From assembly GCF_963678635.1 (NCBI RefSeq), contig NC_087069.1, positions 20,932,660-20,992,659 on the forward strand: 60,000 bases of DNA, written 5' to 3'. The DNA comes from Symsagittifera roscoffensis (taxonomy: Eukaryota > Xenacoelomorpha > Acoela > Convolutidae). Below, in pieces: positions 28,379 through 41,376 of the stretch; position 1 is the first letter of the stretch; the number at the start of each line of letters is the position of its first letter. The translations under genes and the position numbers were made by a program. The notes beneath the pieces are model-generated. The model was not told where the DNA came from and did no database searches. It worked only from the letters and a program-made list of their open reading frames with translations.

Positions 28379-29278
28379 GATACTGACCTTAAAAAATTCT
28401 CAACAAATGAGAACAAGATTTCGATAACTCGATATGCAGAATGGCACTGAAGATATGTCAACAAGCTTTTCTGACAATTAGAAAAATGTAAAAATTAAGA
28501 ACATTTTATATATCAAGTTTTATTTGCGTCAAAAATTGCAAAAAAATTATACGTAACCAGTAAAAACCGATATCAGTTCATGAAATTTGACGCTTCGCTT
28601 AGTGCGATCAATTAGTCTTGAGTTCGTATGTTAATAAAAACCTTTCTTGATATTTGGCAAGTGTCGTGACACTAATTGCGTCTAATTTCACTGATTAACC
28701 AGACTTTGAGGGCTCAAAGACCGAAATGGTTTGGTAAACATATCCGCATTAGGACGTCAATCTAATTAAGCTTAATCGTTACTTCTGATAATGAACATTC
28801 AAATAATCAATTAGGTCATTAAGAAATTCTAAGAACAATGAATCATAGCTAAAACATTTCATTTTATATTATATTGAGCATGAGTAGAGTACAGAAATTT
28901 AAAAAAACATAACTAAGACGGCACAAAACTATAACTTTTTAAGTTCGAAAAAGTATTTGGATCTTTATATCAACTGAGTAGTTTCAAAAAATAGCCAATA
29001 ATGATTTTAAAAAAATCGGCGATGTAAAGCACAATGATTAATTAAGAAAAAATTTCACAAATCAGACAAACTTTTATCATCGTTTTTTCAAAGCAATCAA
29101 GAAACTTTCACAACGCCACAGCCTTTTTCTAAGAAAAATCACGTCACGATCTTGCTTTAGACACTTTTCGAAAGATCCAAAATATTCATTTAAAAAAGTT
29201 CTGATGGCCAAACGAAGGGAAACTTGTGGCCATTAGCTTCAAAAACGAGTTTTGAGAGCGCTTTCAACTCGACTTATT
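28379..29278. other. Intergenic, nothing recognised
   Basis: AT-rich sequence between SLBP and the small membrane ORF; no gene, RNA or clear repeat seen. Confidence 0.5.
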
Positions 29279-29593
29279 TCAAAATTTCATAGCTCCAATT
29301 TGAAAAGTTTTCTTGCTTTGAGGTTGCGGGTTAGACTTCTTCCTAGCTCTTTTCGACTCATGTGGGGAAGATAACGTGAAAAAGTTATCCGTGTTCAGAA
29401 TCTCAGTCGAGCCCATGATCTTAACCGCACAACCATCAGTGCCGAAGATTAAGTCGTCTAGAAACTTTGCAAATATGAGAAATACAACTGCGATAGTCAG
29501 ACCGATGAAGAAAACCGCCGAACCGAATAAAGAAGCTTTGAAGGCTTCTGTCATCGTAATTTTGGGAATAGTTGAATTCAAAGCGGAAATCAT
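29279..29593 (-). CDS. Possible small single-pass membrane protein (104 aa)
   Basis: The frame is open further upstream, but the ATG at 29593 gives a cleaner protein: a short N-terminus, one strong transmembrane segment (LFGSAVFFIGLTIAVVFLIF), a DDLIFGTDGC stretch and a basic, Ser-rich tail (ESKRARKKSNPQPQSKK). The hydrophobic core with a positively charged tail is protein-like. TTGTTTAG lies about 20 nt before the ATG and might be an acceptor. No family recognised and no poly(A) signal found near the stop, so it may be an exon of a larger gene or a chance frame. Confidence 0.35.
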   Translation of the reverse strand: MISALNSTIPKITMTEAFKASLFGSAVFFIGLTIAVVFLIFAKFLDDLIFGTDGCAVKIMGSTEILNTDNFFTLSSPHESKRARKKSNPQPQSKKTFQIGAMKF

Positions 29594-29674
29594 TTTGGAC
29601 ACTTTTAGAGCTAAACAAGAATATGGATGGAAATTTGAAATATAATATAATTCAGCTACGATAAGCGACGTCAA

Positions 29675-32600
29675 TTTATGGAAGAAACTATTTTTGAAAA
29701 AGTTAGATCAAGTTGATAATTTAAAAAAATGAATTAGAACACTAAAAATAAAAATTAAATCAGATAAATTAAAGACAACGGACAAAATCTAAGCCGAATT
29801 GTGAACGCTGCTTCGGATATCAAATACTAATGGATTCGCTAATGGAGTAATGTAAGAAGAACTACGAACCCTTAAAGTAATTTATTCCGTCAAGAAAAAA
29901 AGGAAAATTTACATAAAGTAGGAATTTTCTTCTTCAGAACACATGTGACATTTATTCGGAGTGACACATAACAGAGCCTTTGACGCTTTAATGGAGGTTT
30001 TACAGCCTAGTTTGTTATTTTAACGCGAGTATTCAGTACTTTTCTGTCATATGGTGAAGAGCACTTCAATAAAACAAAAATTTCAACAAAAAGGTACAGA
30101 AATGTCGAATTTGTAGAACAAATGGAGAATATGTAAATCGGATTGGAAGAAAAACTTGTGAAGATTACAATTAGAAAAATGAGCAAACTCGAAACGGTAT
30201 GAGCAGAAAAACAAAGATTGCTGCTATAAAAAGAAGAATCAATGAATACAGTTAAACGTGGAAGGTAAATTCTTTTAGAAGCCTTGGGTATTAACAACAA
30301 AAAACGGTTAGATTAACAAACCAAGAGCAATCCACAAGTTGGATTTCGAAATGAAAAGAGGAAATGTAATATTTAAAAAAAGTAATTTACAGCTATTCGT
30401 TTCCTTGTTAACTGCTAGAAGGAAGGATTTCAAATGATGCAAATATCCTTTTTTGGGGAACTCGAGACTCTGCTTCAATTTCCAAATTTGTTCACGAAAT
30501 TCAAGATAAGAAGTGACAATTTTCGGGACGTTCTAATCAAAGATGTTTCTTCTGTATCAAAAACCAGTCACACTTTTGCCTTTTCATATAATTTTAATGG
30601 CAGCTCTAATCTGTGAACTGCAATTTAAAAAATACGGATTTAAAATAAACCAGTGAAAAAGAAGTATTATTTCCACGTTTGGTGCTGTAATGCAACAACG
30701 TTCGATTATACAATCTTTATTGCAAAACAAATTTTAACCAAATGGTCAGCTTTGCACAGTCAAATAGAACATAGTCAATTCTCCTTAAGCCTCAAAATAA
30801 TCTATGAAAAATTTTGACGGAAGCCGAAAGATAACAATGGACATCTAATGATGCAAAATAGATGCATTGTATGCAATTTAGCCTCAGGTTACCACACAGG
30901 AAGCGGCCAATATGTACTATCTAGATTGTTGTATCTCGTTAAATTTAAAACTTCCTCCCTTGATGAAAGGCGACAACAGAGAAAAAGCAATATCGAGGTG
31001 TACTACAAAGTAAAGGCAAAAATAAGCATCACAATTTTCCCAAAACACAAAATTAAAATTTTAGAAGACGTATCGGAAACTTTAAACCTGTTTAACTTAC
31101 TGAATTTGAATGTATCATTTGTAAAATGAAAAATTGGCAAGCTGACTGCTTTTTTGATACCAAATCAATACGGGAATTTTCTTGTGGAGAACTTGAAGGT
31201 AATCACCAACAACGCTGAATTTAATGAAATCGACAACCTTTGCTGATCAAAGGGACTTCATCAATCAAGGCTTTAAACTCTAAATATGAGAAGCCTTCAG
31301 TCGCTAATGATGTGCAACATTTAAAGGTAGTTTGCAATTACACATTAAAATTTTCAAGCAACTGCTAACAAAAAAGAGCAACTTTTAGTGTTAAGAATAG
31401 GGGAAAAATGTCCGTTTTTCTCAATTATAAAAAAAATCGTTGTTAAATTGATCGAATAAGCAGGAAAGGAAATTACGTCACTTAAATTTTATCTACAAAA
31501 TTTAATCAATTTTTCCCCACTACAAAGTGCTATGTTAAAAATGCGGACTAGCAATTACTTTAAAAAGCTACCGAAAAATGTAGCAAAAATATGTCAGACT
31601 AATACGAAATGTAAGTTCAATTTCACAAATTACTACGGCTATTAGTTCATTGGCTTTTTTGTTTTGCTTGGAAGTGACCTTTTGAAGTGTAAGTCCGTTT
31701 GCTGTGCAGTAGCTCAAAATGTTCTGTCTACAACGATTCAAGAAATTCAAAAATCCGAAAAAAAAAGTAGAAAAATTGATTTAAAAAAAATTGTCCAATA
31801 TTCTTTTGATTTTTTATGAAAAGACAATTAAATTAGTCACAAACTTGAGGTCATGGCCATTAAATTACAATGTTTGCAATGGTGGTAGTTCAAGGTAGAT
31901 ATTGTGGAAATTGACATCATAATGTCCAATATATTTAGCTGTAACTTTTTGAAGTTTTCAATACATGAAAAAAAAACGAACAACTTACAGCAGAACTAAA
32001 AATGAAAAAATGATCATTATTATATTTAGAAACTCATCTAGATAACGAGATTAATTAGATTTATCCATATGAGGAATGGCCTGTACATATCATTACCAAG
32101 TATCAGCCTTTTTCAGTTCTTATTTCAACTTCAGGATAAAGGGTGAAAATAGGAGTTAATTTGAGTATGGTGCATGTATTAAAGTATAATACTTGAGACG
32201 GTGAGACGGCCACCTGTTGTAAAATACCACCGCATAAAATTAAAATGGTAAATGGCAAAAAAGACACCAGCAAGCAGTCTCACTGCATTCAACAAAAAAC
32301 TGAACTCGATCCTCACCTAATAGCTCCGCTAGATTAGATTAAGAATCCGTCAAACTAGCTCTTCACACCAAGCCATTACCCTATTATACACATCCCCTGA
32401 AATTCAATTAAGGTCAATTTTGCCGTTTGGTGTTTATGAGTTAAGAAACTATAATATGATTATGCTATTCGTAAAGCTGCGAAACTTCACATGACATAAA
32501 AAGTCAGAAGATTGAAGACTGGCGCGACAAATGACCCAATTCCAATCCATCTGAAGTTCTCTTACACCCTAGTCTTTTAATCAATGCGCAAAAAATTCAA

Positions 32601-34200
32601 ACATAAAAGAATTTCGATTGCTGTGTTGTAAGTATCACGTAATGTTCCAACCATTGAAAAATAGAAAAAAAATCTTCGAGATAAAATTTTGTGTGCGCAA
32701 GTATGGGAAGAGGGAGCGACTGACTAACCGAAGTCCTAGTTTTGAACTGCATTAACCTCTAAAAACAAATTTATAAAAAAAATCTTTACTGAGTCTCTTT
32801 ACTGGCATAAACGCAGTGAACTGCCATCGATGCGTTGTTCAAATTCAACTTTACGCTCTTAATTGGTCTGATAATCAAAAATATTCGGACTATTCTCTTC
32901 ACTACCACAAACTACATTTTTTGCAGATATTTCACTCAACCGAGATGATAGCAGAAGGGCTAGCTGGATCTGCGTGGAAAAAAAACCCAAATTTCCTCCA
33001 TTTCATCGGCCTTTGGAAAACTATGAACAACTAATTGCTATGCATGGCATGCACCACAGATTGTTTTCAGCAGAGTCACCTTAACTTTGAAAATTTGAAA
33101 CCAAAACGAAAAGTTTGGGATACTAGCAAAATGGGTGGCACATTTTTTCGAATCAGTTTGTTGGGGTGCACGGTTGATGGCTAAAGTTATCCAAGCCAGA
33201 AATTTTATTATGTCCACATATTTTTACTTTCAAATATTGGAGATTTGCACTTGTCGATCGATCACGGGTATCCGACGTGGACTAGAAAATGGACATATTT
33301 GCTAGAAACAGGGATGTTTCAACCTTATTTCTAAGCGACTACAATTCAAACAAGGATATAGCGACCATAGTAAAAAAAATACAAAAAAAAGTTTTTTTTT
33401 CAAATGAGTGTCGTTTTTTCTGCGTGATGTGATAAAACGATTAGAAAAAAAACTTCGGCATATTCGAAAGTCACAGAGAAACAGGCTACCAATTGGAAAA
33501 CAATTTCTGTAGAAAAATGATTAGAGGAACAAAAAAAATCGTAGAAAAAGTATTCGAATTTTTTGCGGAAATTTTTTGAATTTAAGTTTTGATTCTCAAA
33601 ATGGCGCTACAAAAATCCAAAAAACTAAGTTTACTCGAGTAAAACTAAGTTTTTACAGCTACAGTTAAGCATAAATGAGCTATTTTAAGCCTGCATGCAC
33701 ACATTATTAGCTCGAAATTAGACCTTAAATCAAAAAATTCAAACCGGTTTTTCTTGACATTTCAAACCAATTTGTAAATTTCATTCGAGTGACGAATGAA
33801 AGGGGCTTTAATTTGTTACATCATTCAACCCATTCCAATGATGTTTTTTTTACTTGATTTTGCGTGGAAAAAACAAAAGAAAACTCTCAAACTCTCAGGA
33901 ATACACAGGTACTAAAACTCTCAGGAATACACAGTTCCTCTCCATTTTGAATGGTCTTAAATAGTTTAAGGAAATCAAAGAACTCAAAATTGGACTAATC
34001 TTGAATAAAACGACGCTCGCAAGGCTAGTGCACAAAAATAATAGACGAATTTGCTTCACGGCTCAATAACAGAAAATGCTGCAAACTTGCGTCCGTGACT
34101 TTTTCAAATAAGAGGCAAAGCTGCACTTTGCTTACACACGCAAAAAAAGACAAAAAGTAGCTCTAAAATGTAAAAAAAAATGAAATTAATTATAAGAAAC
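29675..34200. other. Intergenic, no gene recognised
   Basis: AT-rich. Short open frames (e.g. 30848-31129 +, 30007-30300 -) have no signal, domain or splice context. A 24-nt direct duplication (ACTCTCAGGAATACACAG) lies near 33890-33945. Confidence 0.45.
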
Positions 34201-34213
34201 ATAAAACAAAAAG

Positions 34214-34290
34214 TTGATCTTCGAGCCAGAATCGAGCCCCTGGCCTGAAAATTTGGAGCCTCGCCACTTTGGCTTGGAAAAAAACAATAC
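34214..34290 (-). repeat. tRNA-derived SINE head
   Basis: On the - strand a box A-like GTGGCGAGGCTCC (34255-34267) is followed by a box B-like GGGGCTCGATTCTGG (34226-34240). The acceptor arms do not pair, so it is not a tRNA gene. Downstream on the same strand is the 'GCAAAGTGCAGCTTTGCCTC' block near 34111-34135, which recurs in several diverged copies elsewhere in the window. Confidence 0.45.
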
Positions 34291-35738
34291 ACAAATAGCC
34301 ACCAATAAAACTCCTGCATATGCTAGTAAAATGTCCTTGAAACAAAAGCAACTGCTGCTATGTGCCGACATCAAACCTCCGACTCAAGATTGGGTGCCTC
34401 ACATCTGCGCTAAGATAGCCTGAAAGTATTCGAACTCAAGCTAACGATAACGCAGCTACAGATGCTATGCTATTAAATTGGCGATGCTATGCATTGAAGT
34501 AAAAATGACACCAAAAATGAACTGTTATTTGCGAGTTAAATTTTTAAAAAAGTAACTTGGTAATATGAAACTACGCCCGCTAGCTGGCATGTGTAATTAA
34601 TCAATTTTAACCTTACCTATCCCGTTACTGAAACTTTCTCAATTTTTTGTGCTGTCAAATTTACTGCAAATCCGTCCAATGCTTATTTTAAAATAATCCT
34701 GCAGAAACCCACCACAATGACCCGAAATCTGAACCGTTAAAAACCGTATCCATTTGATGCTCGAGCAAATTCAATTTTTCAAACTAAAAGCTGAGCACGC
34801 GATCAGAGCACGGCAATCTAGCTTTACAAAACAATAGAAAAAACGCAAAAATATTGAAAAAAATAGATGTACGACGTATCACGATTTTCCTTGAATGAAA
34901 TTCATTTTGACGAAAAGCTTCAAGAAAGAAGACAAGTGTCAGCGTAAAACTACCACGGAAAAAAGAACCACAGCAATAACTAATCCGACAAAATTATGGT
35001 AGAAGCTCGTTAAGTAAAAAAAAACTGATTCCAGAGGCCTTAGCAATCAAAAAAATTTGAGATGAGATCTAATTTAGAATAAAAACTATCATCATGAAAA
35101 AATATTTTTTCCCGGAAACGGCGCAAAATGGGACAACTGAGCCGATGTAACATAAGGTAGAACATGTTTAGCCTAATAACACATGTCATTAAAAAACGGC
35201 GAAAATGTACAAGATCGGAGTTGGTAAATCTAGAATCAGGATTGCAAACTTTGAAAAGAGGGGGTATTTGTTAAAAGAATGCTCAAATTATGTCTGTTGG
35301 TGAGCAGTTGTGTTCGTCTGGGAGCAGTTGTGTTCGTCTGGGAGCAGTTGTGCTCGAGGCAAAAAGTCTAGTAGTACCCTGTTGAATACACGTGCTATCG
35401 CAAATACAGTTATTATTGTCATTGCATTGTTGATTTTTAATAACTTTCAAAAGAAATATCTATTCGAATATCATCAGTAAACCTCATATATTTACACAGT
35501 TTTTGTCCGCACGTTCTCACAAAAATTATCTAGAATTTACCCTGATACATTGGCTACTTTATCATCGCTTTTGTTCTGACTTGTCAAAAAGTGAAAACAA
35601 AATATGCCCTAAGACGCCCGTTCTTTCAAAAGATTTCAAAAGCATCAAATAACATCATTGCGTATGACATCTATTATGACAGAAAAAAGCTTTGAATTTC
35701 GAGAAAACTGGTCTAAATTTTATGCTCTTCAACTGATT
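34291..35738. other. Intergenic with short minisatellite
   Basis: No gene. The 20-bp unit GAGCAGTTGTGTTCGTCTGG is repeated two and three-quarter times at about 35302-35356. Confidence 0.6.
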
Positions 35739-35925
35739 GAAGGCGATTTATCCACTAGGGAAAGGACCAACATACGAGCTGTTCAGCTCTTCGCGGAAAA
35801 CCGCAGTTGTGTCCCTGGTTAAGATTTACATGCATTTTTTTGGCTATTTGTCTGGGCTGGGTAATGTTGCTTCACCCTCAAGCAACGAGCACCGCTTTGC
35901 AGCGCAGGAGTGGATAAAGTAATAT
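35739..35925 (+). repeat. Dispersed repeat fragment, copy 1 (related to the copy at 42300-42480)
   Basis: Shares an approximately 150-bp stretch (GGGAAAGGACCAACA... CTGGGCTGGGTAATGTTGCTTCACCC...) with the - strand sequence at 42321-42475. In this copy the sequence following the shared AAGCAACGAGCA is different. Confidence 0.65.
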
Positions 35926-38631
35926 TCAGTAGCAACATTAGAAACCAATCTGTTCTTCGATCAATTTTTATTACATCGCATCTATTTTCATTGAACTTGC
36001 TTACAGCTTAACAACTATCCAAACCAGCTACTTAAAAACTGCAGAGACTTCTCCTTTGCTTCATTGTGCAGAGGATTCCAAAGAATTATCGGTTTTTCGA
36101 ATCAAAAGGTAAGAGCACTTTTCATTTCAACTTGACTCGTTAAAGGAGAATGCTTTGATATTAATTCCAATTATCAGCCTTACAAGTGAAACTCATGTAC
36201 GAAACTGAAAAAAAAAGAGCAAGAAAAGTGGGGAGAAACGTCAAAATATAAATTGAACGGCGAAAGACGTTACTACAATCTGGGAAATCTGAAAATTAAA
36301 TTCCACTTTCGAAACTAGAAATCAATCACGCTTTTCGTGACCTTTACACTTTCGCTGTTTCATAGTGGAGGTTGCCTTCATGTCAAAAAAAGAAAAGGAA
36401 GTGAACTTGAGAAAAAAAAAAACAACAGTCAAACCGCGAAATAGTGAATTTGAACATGAACAAATTTAAAGATTTTTCCTGCAAAAAAAATTATCGCGAC
36501 CTATATTAGAGTCTGTACTACGTTCATCGAATCTTAATTTTGCACGAAGAAATGTAGAGCTCGTTTCTTCGCTCAAAAAAATTATTTAATTATTTTTCAA
36601 ACGAACTTATCAAAGACAAATGTCGTCGAAATACTTTTCGCTACTTGCACAGCAACTAGCTATACTTATGGTGGGTCGAAAGATTTCTACCCTTATAATG
36701 ACTCCTACTAAATTGAGACGATAATTGACTAAATAGAGCTTTTGGCCAGTCAGTAAAAATAAATAAACCTGAAATAATAACAACTCGCGTCTTTTCTCCT
36801 GCAAAGCAATCACTTCAAAGCTGGTCTTATCTCAAAATTGCAGAATTCACCCTATGGCGATAACTGTATTAAGTCAGTTGAGTTGATTTAGATGGGAACA
36901 TTCGATTATTTTCCAACTGGTAAAATCCCCAGTTGGTTTCAAACTGGTGGGAGGATTGAGGCAGATTATAAAGGAGTCTGCAGGGAGATGGAAAAATTGA
37001 AGGACTATCTAAACTTTCATCAGGTTGAACTCGATCGATAATTGAAGCAACCCGGTATTGACTAAATGAGCATTTTCTGTCTGCTGATGAAAAATAAAAT
37101 AGTCTGATCTCTTCAGTGTTATAATATGAATAACTACTGAATGTCGAGTTAAACGCAAGTGTTTCGCATTTCCATGACAATCAACCCGATTCTGCTCTAC
37201 CATAAGCCATTCTAATCAATACTGGCATTCTACATTACAATGACGTGAAATTTTCATAATATAAAACAAGTTGCAAAAGCGTCAATGAACTAGAGGAAAG
37301 CAGAAAAACTGATCACTTTTTGAATTTTGAGGGAAAAATGGATCACGCTCTCTAAATTTCAAGAATCCTTTAAGACCACTTTTTCGTAAAACTAGCCCAA
37401 TTAGAGAACTTTTTGCATCAATAGGAAAAACTTATAATATAAAACTTAATTATGAAAACCCAATTTCGAAATCTAAAGTCATTCCACGTTTTTTCGTACC
37501 TTTTCCGCTTTCGTATTTTGCATGCCGCAAAGCAACTAGAATTAAATTAATTTTAAAAAACATAGCTAATAGACAATTGGAAAAAAAATCATGAACTCAA
37601 GAAACAGAAAAAAACTGACTGCTTGAAAATTTCAAATAACAAACAATATTAGGGCTTTTTGAATTTCAAAAACGATTTATACTTGACGCTTTTTTGAAAA
37701 AAAATTAACCCAATTCGAGAAACCCACTTTCGAAACTAGATGTCGATGACGTTTTTCTCAACTTTTACACTTCGATAGTTAAGTTTGCCTTCCTTTTAAC
37801 AAAGGAATTGAACTAAACTTGAAAAGAAATCAAAAGTCAAACAGCTAAAAATCAGATTTGAAAAAAAAATTTAAAAAAAAAATGCCTATATAAGAGTATT
37901 CGCACCTGTCATGCACTAATTAAGTCAAATCAACAAAATTCAAACTTGAGTTACTACGTTCACTGTGCTTGACACATTTCTTCCCTCCATAAAAAGTGTC
38001 AGTCCTCCAACAAAGTGGTAAAACCAAAAAACATATCTTTGGCGAATAAAAAAGCAAGCAAAAATATATTACAAAAGAAGCTTTGAAACAGAATATAATG
38101 TTTCACACAGTTTAAGCTGCACTTCACACACAAGCAAGAATACTATTAAAAGTAGCTACGAAAAGACAGCGAGAAATTAGGAAAGAAAAGGCTAAAATTA
38201 GCTTTGATAAAATCCTGCGATCTGCCGGAATTGAAGCATCTACAATGAGTTTACGCGTCTACAGTCCCCTGATCTCAGCGATAAGCGCTTGCACTAAAAA
38301 AACTTGAACAAAAAAAGCGTATCGAACACATGTTATTAAACTGAGGATCAACCGTACAATCTCCGCCCATATGTGATCTACCATAGAACGCCCTCCCCAA
38401 GCATGTATCAAATCTTGAAAAAAAATCTGTTTAAAGCATTTATTTCATACAAACAAACAAAAAAAAATTGGTTCGTTCATTTTTATGCGGGATTGCGTTT
38501 GTCTGCTATTAATTACTCAACTTAATCTTTAAATTCAATTTTTTTAGTAATGGGGTTTATTTTGAACGAATATAGGCTATACTCAAAGTTAGCTTATGAA
38601 TATTCCTTATTTTCTCTCCCCTAAATCAATT

Positions 38632-38660
38632 GGGGGGGGGGGGGAGGGGGGGGGGGGGGG
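38632..38660. repeat. Poly(G) tract
   Basis: 13 G, one A, then 15 G on the + strand, extreme in this AT-rich region. It could be a real G-quadruplex-forming tract, a repeat terminus or an assembly artefact. Confidence 0.9.
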
Positions 38661-40962
38661 CTTGAACTTCGTGATTTTACAGCGTATTTTGAATTCCTTT
38701 TATAGAACGATAGATAAGAAAAAGTCGAAACAAGCCTCGAATTGGTAAAAATTCGGCTAAGTTTCGAATTGGACCTACTAACCACGGACGCTTAAAAAAT
38801 AAAAAATACTAGCCACAAATAATGCAGAGCGGTTGTTATGAAATTTCCAATATGCAAATCATAATTATAGCAAGAGTGTAACCAAATATTGCACTTTGCG
38901 ACCAATTAATGAACACTTTTATTTGTGAGTTAGGTTAGAAAAACAGAAGGTCCGAACTATCACACTAATGCTCGCAAGCTTAAAAAAATTTCACACTTCA
39001 AGCTATAATTTACAAATTGCTGAAAACTGCCACTTTTGTTCAGCTTAAATCAAAGATGCTTAGTTGAAACGAAAGAACAGTCATTGATGAAAACTTGGAA
39101 ATCAACTTTTTAGGCTGAACTACTCAATTATTTATTTCCTGAACTTGTGTAAAAAGTAGCGTTAGATACTGAATTTGATTACGCAAACAAAAACTTTGAA
39201 ATTGCTAATCAAGGGTTTGTGATAACTATACACAGCTTCACTTACGTCAAGTGACAAACGTATCTCGGGTGAACAAAATATAAGATCTATTTTAGTATTG
39301 CCTATTTTAGTTATGAGTGTCTAAAAATGATGACTATCAAAAGACAACATGAAAGTTACAAAAGAAAAGTTTGAGAAAATATCAACATTGAAACCCGAAA
39401 AAAGCACAATTTGTTTTCCCAGCCACTGCTAAATCATAATTTCGGTCAAAGAAGCTTTAAAAGCAACCAATGATGTAACTGAAGCTCTTCTATGTACGGA
39501 AAGTAGATAACAATCTAGCACTGTGTGTTGTAATACAACGAAACTAGCATTTTTTTTTTACAATTTCTGAAAACAGTTTCTGAGATCTTGGGTATCGTGA
39601 ACAACAAATCCAGCATGTGGTCTAAACTGCAAAGCAAAACCTGGAGTTTCAAAACTGTTGTTATCGTCAGTTGGAATTAGCCATAATTCAGAGAAAATCA
39701 AAATTTCAGATGTCTTGACAAAGGGTTGGCGAGAAGCAAGGTGAACGTTAAAGTTTTTGGCAGCCTCTAAACATTCTGAAGGAGTATTTGTACTTTCGAA
39801 ATTTTGGGTACACTTGCGAGAACACGGTCAAAAAGCGGCTCTATCAAGTGAATAAGAAAAATAGAAATAAGCCTCGAATTAGCAAAAACTCGGCAACGTA
39901 CAAACACTAGTCACAAATAAAGCAGCTTCATATTCTAATAAATAGCCAATGCGATTCAGCAAAAATGGAACCAAATACAAATAGACACAACTTTGCAAGT
40001 AATAATTTGGAATATAACAAACTGAAGGCATCCACACTGAGTTTGCAAGTAACAAATCGGAAAGCATAAAGCCACATTATGTATAAATTATGCATTTAAA
40101 AAAATTGCGAGATAAATTGTGTTAGAAAATTTCTGAAATCGAGTTTTCATTATTGTTATATTGTTTGAAACAAATCACTTTTTTCTATTCATTTGATGAA
40201 TAACTTATTACTATTCGAATGTCAAAGCATAAGCTATGAAAAAGCTATAAAGGTGCCCTAAAAGCGGTACCAATAATTGCGACTTAGGTAGAAAAAAGAA
40301 GGTTCGGACTAATACCCTCGCTTCGCAAGTGTAAATAATTTTTCAATCGATTATAATTTGTATCTGAACCGGGAGTTTTCATACTGAGGCGTGAAATCAT
40401 TCATTTAAAAAAAAAGCTTCAGGATTTAATTTATACCAATAATCTACAACAATATTTCCGACTTAGGTTGGAAAAAGAGAGAGTTCATACTATAACACAA
40501 GCTTTGCTTGTGTAAAAAGACGAAGTGAACTTCGAAAAAATAATCCATTTTGAGAGTGACGATTTTTCCTACCTAAACGCAAAAAAGTCAACACGACCTA
40601 TAAAAGTGCCTTCATTACGTTTATTGACACTTACAAAATGAATTTCAATGAAAATCTGCAAACATCTTATAAGTTAACGCTCCGATAAAACAAATTTAAA
40701 CTAATGTGTTTTTACTAATTTATAGTTCCGCTTCAACTTCAATAAACAAATTCATTTATGTACAAATAAATTAGCATCAGATATTAGCATAAAATAAATT
40801 CAAGTAAATCGATCTAGATCAATCTAACTCTGCATTTTTCTAAGCTAGTTTCAAAAAGAGGATTTAACTACTGATAGAATCACATCGCAAGAATAAATGA
40901 AAACCGAATCAAAAATTCGGTTCGGAGTCGTTATTAGTAACTAAAGATTTTAAGATAAGATT

Positions 40963-40968
40963 TTTATT
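40963..40968 (-). terminator. Poly(A) signal of the kinase gene
   Basis: AATAAA on the - strand about 55 bp after the stop codon of the last exon. Confidence 0.6.
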
Positions 40969-41020
40969 AAAACATATTTTCGGAGCTTGGCAACTCTGAT
41001 GAAAGATTCCATTTCGAAAT

Positions 41021-41376
41021 TCATCTCCTTGAACTACTTGGTAGATTTTCTGGAATCGAAAGACTTTCTAATTGATGAAACCTTTCATCTTGTTCATTAT
41101 GCGAAAACTCACTCTGCGATTCGTCATCTTCTTGCATTTGACATTTCATATATTGTGTCAATATTTTCTCGGTCAAAATAGCCTTGCGCTCAATTAGCCC
41201 ATCAAGTTCTTCTTTTTTAACATGAAGAGCACGCATTAGTTCATCTGGGTTTGCCTTCAAATATGCCATTCGTGTTTTCAAATCGTCGTCTCGTTTCTTG
41301 AGTGCCAGTTGTTTCTGATAGTAGCTCTGGGCTGTTAAGTGTTCGGTAACAGCTTTTCGCACACGTTCTTCTTTCT
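41021..41376 (-). CDS. Kinase gene terminal exon F (coiled coil, stop)
   Basis: 356 bp from acceptor TTTTTTCAG to TGA. Encodes KEERVRKAVTEHLTAQSYYQ and MRALHVKKEELDGLIERKAI, strongly helical, then an acidic Ser-rich tail. The phase-1 join with exon E makes CAG; joining instead to the local frame 43 bp upstream would create TAG. Confidence 0.8.

Larger units (their letters stand above)
35926..41020. other. Intergenic, rich in diverged dispersed repeats
   Basis: No gene recognised. Fragments of a repeat family with the pattern 'TTTCGAAACTAGA...TTTTCGTGACCTTTACACTTTCGCTG...GGTTGCCTTC' lie near 36290-36500 and 37720-37960, with relatives at 57110-57370, 57960-58080 and 59640-59940. Other diverged blocks appear near 40080-40190 and 55550-55660. 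ATCAACCGTACAAT at 38347-38360 is the inverse of 24713-24726. A G13-A-G15 run occupies 38632-38660. Confidence 0.55.

Noticed and set aside
30848-31129. 93-codon frame (+) in the gene-poor stretch
   Set aside because: No domain, signal, promoter or splice context.
34104-34374. Hydrophobic frames (-) of 62-71 codons
   Set aside because: They run through a SINE head and its T-rich tail, which explains the hydrophobicity.
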